Shown here piece by piece: positions 59,397 to 64,000 of a stretch of 64,000 bases of DNA. Both the position numbers and the translations under genes were made by a program. The DNA lies in assembly GCF_030704535.1 (NCBI RefSeq), contig NC_081817.1, forward strand, positions 24,863,001 to 24,927,000. The letters run 5' to 3'. Within the stretch, counting starts at the first letter, position 1; every line of letters begins with the position of its first letter. This stretch comes from Vitis vinifera. Taxonomy: Eukaryota; Streptophyta; Magnoliopsida; Vitales; Vitaceae. The notes below the pieces were generated by a model. The model saw only the letters and a program-made list of their open reading frames with translations. It did no database searches and was not told the DNA's origin.

Positions 59397-59690
59397 GCAA
59401 AATTTTCACAATTTACCTTCAACTTTGTACTAAATATATTTAGTCATCAAAATTTTGAAATTTCAATAGATATTTCTCTAATTTTGAATCAAATAAGAAA
59501 TGAATAAAAATAATAAATGAAAAGAATATCTGAAATATTTGACGGAATTTCAAATTAACGATGGTAAGATATATTTAGTCCAAATATAACGTGGGGAGTG
59601 AAATTAACCCTCAATCTTAACGGAGATTTGATCCAGATGGAACCATGGGAAGAGCAAGGGCTTATGACAAGAAAGCAACCCACTCACAGC
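59397..59690 (+). repeat. About 290-bp direct repeat, copy 2
   Basis: Partner of 57897–58183, lying 1.5 kb downstream inside intron 3 of the chimeric annexin. It is preceded by a foldback MITE-like stretch (58930–59395). Confidence 0.9.
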
Positions 59691-59851
59691 CGAATTGTTC
59701 AAAAACTGGGCTGGCCCTGGCTCAGTCCAGCCCATTATCACCCGAAGGCTGTTTACACAACTTCTTCTCCAAACGCTACGATTGGATCGATTCTGAGTTC
59801 AAGGTGCTGCAACTATCTATTCCGAAGTCAATCAATCAACCTCTAGGTTAG
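59645..59851 (+). other. Possible first exon of an unknown gene carried by the direct repeat
   Basis: A 68-codon frame opens in good context (accATGGGAAG) within repeat copy 2 and reads M-G-R-A-R-A-Y-D-K-K-A-T-H-S-Q, ending I-N-Q-P-L-G-stop. The 59690–59850 part is GC-richer than the surroundings and outside the repeat. I do not recognise the protein. It could be a captured gene piece, or chance. Confidence 0.3.
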
Positions 59852-62789
59852 ATACAGTTGTTTGAATACCGAGAAAATATTGCTTCTAGCATTACCTAAA
59901 ACTCATATGACCATTCCATCTCGGGTTTTATTTATTTTTAAGTTTTTTTAAAGATAAAAAACACTTAGAAGACATATGGAGAGCACATCATTCTCACTTG
60001 TTCTTTAGCAATGCTCCTTCTCTACTTGAGACTCATCTCTACAAGCACAACTCCATAGGCATCGGCAACATCTAGTTACACCTTGTCCAGAAATTCTTTG
60101 ATGATTTTTCTAGACCCAAAAACAATAGAGGAAACTTTATGATAAAGTAATACAAGTATTTATGTTTTTGTGAGTGTTTAGTTAGGTTGATAATTTTGGA
60201 CAAATTTCCTAAGTGTCTCTTAACTCAATTTTTCCTCTATTGAAATTCATTTATATATTTATATCATCAAGCTTTATCATATGTTGGATCCAATTTGAAG
60301 TTCATTTATGGACCATAAGGCATAAGGTGTTTTTTGTTTTTTTAGCTTAATTTTAAATATAGATTAAAACTAAATAGTGCTTAATATTATTAAGTATTAG
60401 GTTGTTTGTTTTTGTAATATTTTATTTCTATTAAGTATTAAAAAAGAAAGGAAAACAACATAGTACTTTTTCCATTTAGAAAAGCCAAATATTTTGGCTT
60501 TTTCTATTCAGCCAAATTTTAGCTTTTTCTATTCACTTAAAAATTTATAATAAGTGACGAAAAGTAGAAAAACAAACAACTTAAAGTCTGAAAGCAAATT
60601 TTTTTCAACCAAAAACTAAAAAGACAAATACCCTCTAAGTCTTCTTCTTGCCAAACCTAGCCCATTACATATCGCAATTTAAAACTTGAAAGCCCATTTT
60701 GCCCACCAACCAAACATTGTTCTTTCCCTCCCACATCTTTGATTTTGGAGAGCTTTAATCAAACACATTCTCTCTAATGGTAACTAAAAACTCATGACCA
60801 CATAAAGAAACCATGCAACAAATATTATTATCAACATGAAATAATGTAATGAAAAATTGCTTCTTGTATCAACAGCTTTTGGTAGCACTTGTAAGTACTT
60901 ATAGATATGAAGGATCATGAATTAATGATGTGGCAGTTAGATCAGAGGCTATAAAACTTGGTATAGCCATTAATAGATATGGTGAAAAGAAGAAGCTATT
61001 CAAAGATGAAGAGACTGTAAGGATTCTAGCAACAAGAAGCAAGCCTCATCTCAAGGCCATCTTCAAATGTTACAAGGAGACTTTTAACAAGAACATTGAA
61101 GAGGTATAACATAATCATGATATTATATTTGTTAATTCTTAGGGCCTGTTTGAAACATTAGAATATGAAATAGGAATAGGAAATCCATTCTATTTTCCAA
61201 TCATTATTACATTTGAATTATTCAAAAATGGAAATAAGAAGTAAAAAAAAAGAAAAAAAGCATGTTTCCATACATTTATATGAAAAAACCACAAAATAGG
61301 AACTCTAGTTTATAAAATACAAATTTCAAGTAGTTATCTAAAAATAATTAACATTTCATGCACTTTTTGGTCAAATTACATCTTTGATAATTCAAATACT
61401 ACATTTTAATTATATAAATGCTACCTTTGACTGGATGAATACATAAAACTTGAATTATTTTTACAAAGTTCCTATTTTGTAATTATTTTTACACAACTAT
61501 ACGAAAACACACTTTTTCTTAAAAATAAAAAATAACAATAATAAAAAAAATTATTACCAAAAAAATGATTTTTTTTTTTTACATAATACATGTCATCCAA
61601 TATTCCTATCATATTTCAATTCCTGCATATCAAAGACACTTTTTATTCTTTACTTATACATTAATAAATGAATAAAGAGAAAAAAGAGAAAAAAAAATGA
61701 AAGTTAATTAGTATTAGACTTAAAAGTTAGTATTTGTTATCCTTCTTTGTTATCTTGTCTTCTTCTTTTCTCTTTCTTTATTCCTTTTCCCTCTTTCTTG
61801 TATTTCCTTCTCTTCCATTTTCCTCTACTTTTATCACTTTTTCACTTCAAAAGAGTTAAAAAAGAATTATGTAATATTTGAAACACTAGAATAGAAAATG
61901 GGAATGGGAATAAAAGGAACCTATTCCATTTCCTATTCATTTCTAAATCCAAATTACTTATTAAATATAGGAATGAAATTAAAATTTCAATCTTGTGGAT
62001 ACAAATTCTTTCTTTCTTTTTTTTTTTTTTAGGATTTTGATTTTTCTCTTTTACATGATGTTATGATTTATCTTTATTTTTATTCTATTTTCACATACCA
62101 AATACATTCTAAGAAGTAATTAAATTGAAATATATATTTTGCTAATAGTTTAACATGTAAAATTATGTACAGAAAAACATATTGTTTTGAATCATGGAAC
62201 ATTATTTGTGCGGTCCACTCATGTGCCTTTTTTTTACTCTATTTTTATTCTTATTCATTATATTGTTTATAAACTCCAGCCTTTTTTTATAAATTCTTTA
62301 AAAAAAAAAACTATTCTCATTCTTGTGTTACTTTGAACAATTCTTTTCATTTTAATATTTATTAGAACTCATTTTTCCACGAATTAGCTTTCAAAAATAT
62401 TAATTTTAATATAATTCCTCATTGTTTAGGATCTTGATGAGCCATGTTTGAAGGACACGATTTATTGCTTGTATGCTCCTCCAATGTATTTTAGTAAGGT
62501 GAGATAAATTCACTATAACACATTACAAAAATGATCTTTTTACTTTTTTGTTGAAACATTTCTTGGACTATTTTTCTTTTTTTAATCTTAGATTTTAGAT
62601 TCGGCAATGAAAGCTAATGCAAACGAGAATGAAAAAGAAGCCCTAACTCGAGTTATTGTAACCCGAGCCAATGTTGATATAAAGGTCATTGCTGAGGAAT
62701 ATAATAAGCAATATGGAACTCCTCTAACCAAGAAGATCGAAGATGTAGCTCTTGGAAATTATAAAGATTTCTTAGTCACATTGGTTTAA

Positions 62790-63330
62790 AGAGTTGTTTA
62801 ATGGAAGTGATTAAAAATGCCTCTTGATGAACTTGTTCTTTTTCTTTGAATCAAACTCTACTTATGCTTTATTTTCCTATGTTTGTAAGAGCAAAGTGTA
62901 ATAGTAAGTGTGGTGTTACTATGAAGTAAAACTTTAATAAATCATTAATTCTAGTATGACTGAGTTCCAAAGCATGTCTTTTAATTGATTAAGGATAGTG
63001 TGTGACAATATCATTATATTATAAAGCATGGTTATATAATAATATTCTATTTGGATTCAGGAGACTGTGTGATAGTATCATTTAATTTCAAAAAACCTAT
63101 CTTTATAGCATAATGGCCTTTAGGGCATTAGGTTAATTGGCCGACTTCTTCTGGGAACCAAATCATAAACTTTAACCCTACTTTAAGTTTAGGTTGTACA
63201 TTAATTAATCTAATTGAGTGATATCTCAAATCAACTCAAGCTCTAAAGTTGATGTCAATCCAACTAATCTAGCCTAAATTGCTTCAATCCATACATTAAC
63301 AAGCATGTGAAAAAAAAAACATATTTATAC
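62790..63330. other. 3' flank of chimeric annexin
   Basis: Probable old 3' UTR, then AT-rich sequence. No frame or repeat recognised. Confidence 0.45.
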
Positions 63331-63630
63331 CATTCTTGTAATGCTTGAAGTGTCTTGACTACCACATCATCAAGAGAGACATTGTTCCTCTTGTAGAATA
63401 GCTCTTTGATCACCTTCTAGTCCTTCACAAGTCTCATAGCAATCACACAAAGTAAGTATATCTTAATCAAATTTGCTCTTTTTGTTGTGAAATATGTAAA
63501 TAACATAATTCAATCGGGTTCTTGAAATCATTAGTTTCTACTAGTACTAGCTATGGAAATTTCACATTTGCAAAGTATTTTTTAGGGTTTTTGATGCAAC
63601 AAAAGGTTTCATGCAATGCAGGCATCAAGT
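63331..63630 (-). pseudogene. Degenerate annexin, last two exons, minus strand
   Basis: On the minus strand, about 63625–63566 reads M-P-A-L-H-E-T-F-C-C-I-K-N-P-K-K-Y-F-A-N followed by GTGAAA, matching annexin exon 5 (…C-I-K-N-P-x-x-Y-F-A-K/gt). About 63456–63331 reads C-V-I-A-M-R-L-V-K-D-stop-K-V-I-K-E-L-F-Y-K-R-N-N-V-S-L-D-D-V-V-V-K-T, the repeat 4 end of an annexin. An in-frame stop (TAG) replaces the residue after K-D, and the G-D-Y-K-x-F-L end is garbled. The sequence differs from both intact genes here (Y-K-R-N-N-V-S-L-D is closer to annexin D8-type). Earlier exons would lie at or beyond the right edge. Confidence 0.75.
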
Positions 63631-64000
63631 GCCTATAGATTGGAAGTTCCTCAAGTTTCCCTAAAAATAGATAAAGACTCAAATATGAATTGCATGCATT
63701 TTTTTACTCATTAACAATGTGTAGAAAGGACTAGTTGGAATGTTGCATACAAGTACTACTTTTGTAAATCTAATTAAAGATCTACTAATGGTTCCTTGAA
63801 GTTGCTTCAATGCAAAAACCCTACTAGAAATTCGCACTCAACTACCAAAAAAATTGTGATTCAGTTAAAGAAGATGAAGTGATTACTATCATCTGTACCT
63901 TAGTGATAGAAGCGTCATGTTCATCTTTGTAGAGGTGAAAAGTTGTGATAAGCTATGTGTTGCTTCTTGTACTCATCAATATTCCAATTATTTCTTCATG
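63631..64000. other. Right edge, probably decayed annexin intron or exon sequence
   Basis: Immediately upstream (minus strand) of the exon 5 relic. 'gggaaacttgaggaac' at about 63660 may be the start of that exon out of frame. Nothing else recognised. Confidence 0.35.

Larger units (their letters stand above)
58096..62789 (+). pseudogene. Chimeric annexin D4-like pseudogene lacking exons 1–2
   Basis: Annexin exons 3–6 are present: to 58404 (Q-W-T-M-H-P-W-E-R-D-A-R…G-I-E-R-Q), 60876–61103, 62430–62498 and 62592–62789, with intact GT–AG sites and phases. Exon 3 lacks its first four codons and acceptor. It is fused in frame to the 3' part of the 287-bp repeat, giving an open frame from 58096 (M-W-R-V-K-L) or 58144 (M-E-P-W-V-E-Q). 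Exon 4 has a TGA at 60918–60920 (Y-R-Y-E-G-S-stop), after which the annexin frame is intact to K-D-F-L-V-T-L-V. Repeat 1 is therefore missing and a nonsense codon cuts repeat 3. Exons 5–6 still read cleanly, so inactivation is fairly recent. It is closer to the D4-like gene at 18–21.6 kb than to the D3-like gene. Confidence 0.88.

Overview
The window looks like nuclear DNA of a dicot plant. It is AT-rich, its genes have short GT–AG exons in plant families (annexins, a phytocyanin), and it is heavily loaded with LTR retrotransposons, CACTA, hAT and foldback elements. The overall character is compatible with grapevine (Vitis), but that is an impression and not a result. All gene models come from reading splice sites and frames by eye.

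Layout. At 1–15 kb lies the right end of a small phytocyanin (blue copper protein) tandem array: a truncated copy at the left edge, a clearly broken copy at 4.6 kb, and one intact two-exon gene at 14.1–14.8 kb. Between them are an LTR with a tRNA-Asp primer-binding site, copia and gypsy remnants, a Tourist-like MITE, and a 3.7 kb CACTA element (10395–14082, target-site duplication GGA). This CACTA sits between the TATA box and the start codon of the intact gene. At 15.7–18 kb is a short defective copia element (duplication TCATC), ending 78 bp beyond the stop codon of an intact six-exon annexin D4-like gene on the minus strand (18038–21605). From 21.6 to 31.8 kb are MITE-like foldbacks, an annexin D4-like relic (25.2–25.6 kb) and a solo LTR (27625–29170, duplication GGGGT).

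From 31871 to 44048 is a large nested structure. A hAT element with an 8-bp duplication (GGTCTTAC) carries a degenerate BED/DUF659/dimerisation transposase gene. That gene is split by a 7.0 kb CACTA element (33547–40570, duplication GCA). The CACTA in turn carries a captured F-box gene first exon, a roughly 600-bp repeat with tRNA-like boxes, and a block of organelle-derived DNA including chloroplast ycf1.

From 45.8 to 48.7 kb is an intact six-exon annexin D3-like gene on the plus strand. It is followed by a two-level minisatellite (50.2–51.1 kb), a second copy of the 3.7 kb CACTA family (52721–56428, duplication AGT), and a chimeric, stop-containing annexin D4-like pseudogene (58096–62789). 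A further degenerate annexin lies at the right edge on the minus strand.

The genes most likely to make protein are the phytocyanin at 14145–14810 (an extracellular, probably GPI-anchored copper protein with an arabinogalactan-type tail) and the two annexins (calcium/phospholipid-binding). ANN3 and ANN4 are neighbours in Arabidopsis, so the D3-like/D4-like pair here probably reflects an old linkage that was later loosened by transposons and local duplication. I found no wholly new molecular system. The most unusual features are the nested hAT–CACTA–organelle structure, the CACTA in the phytocyanin leader, and the chimeric annexin.
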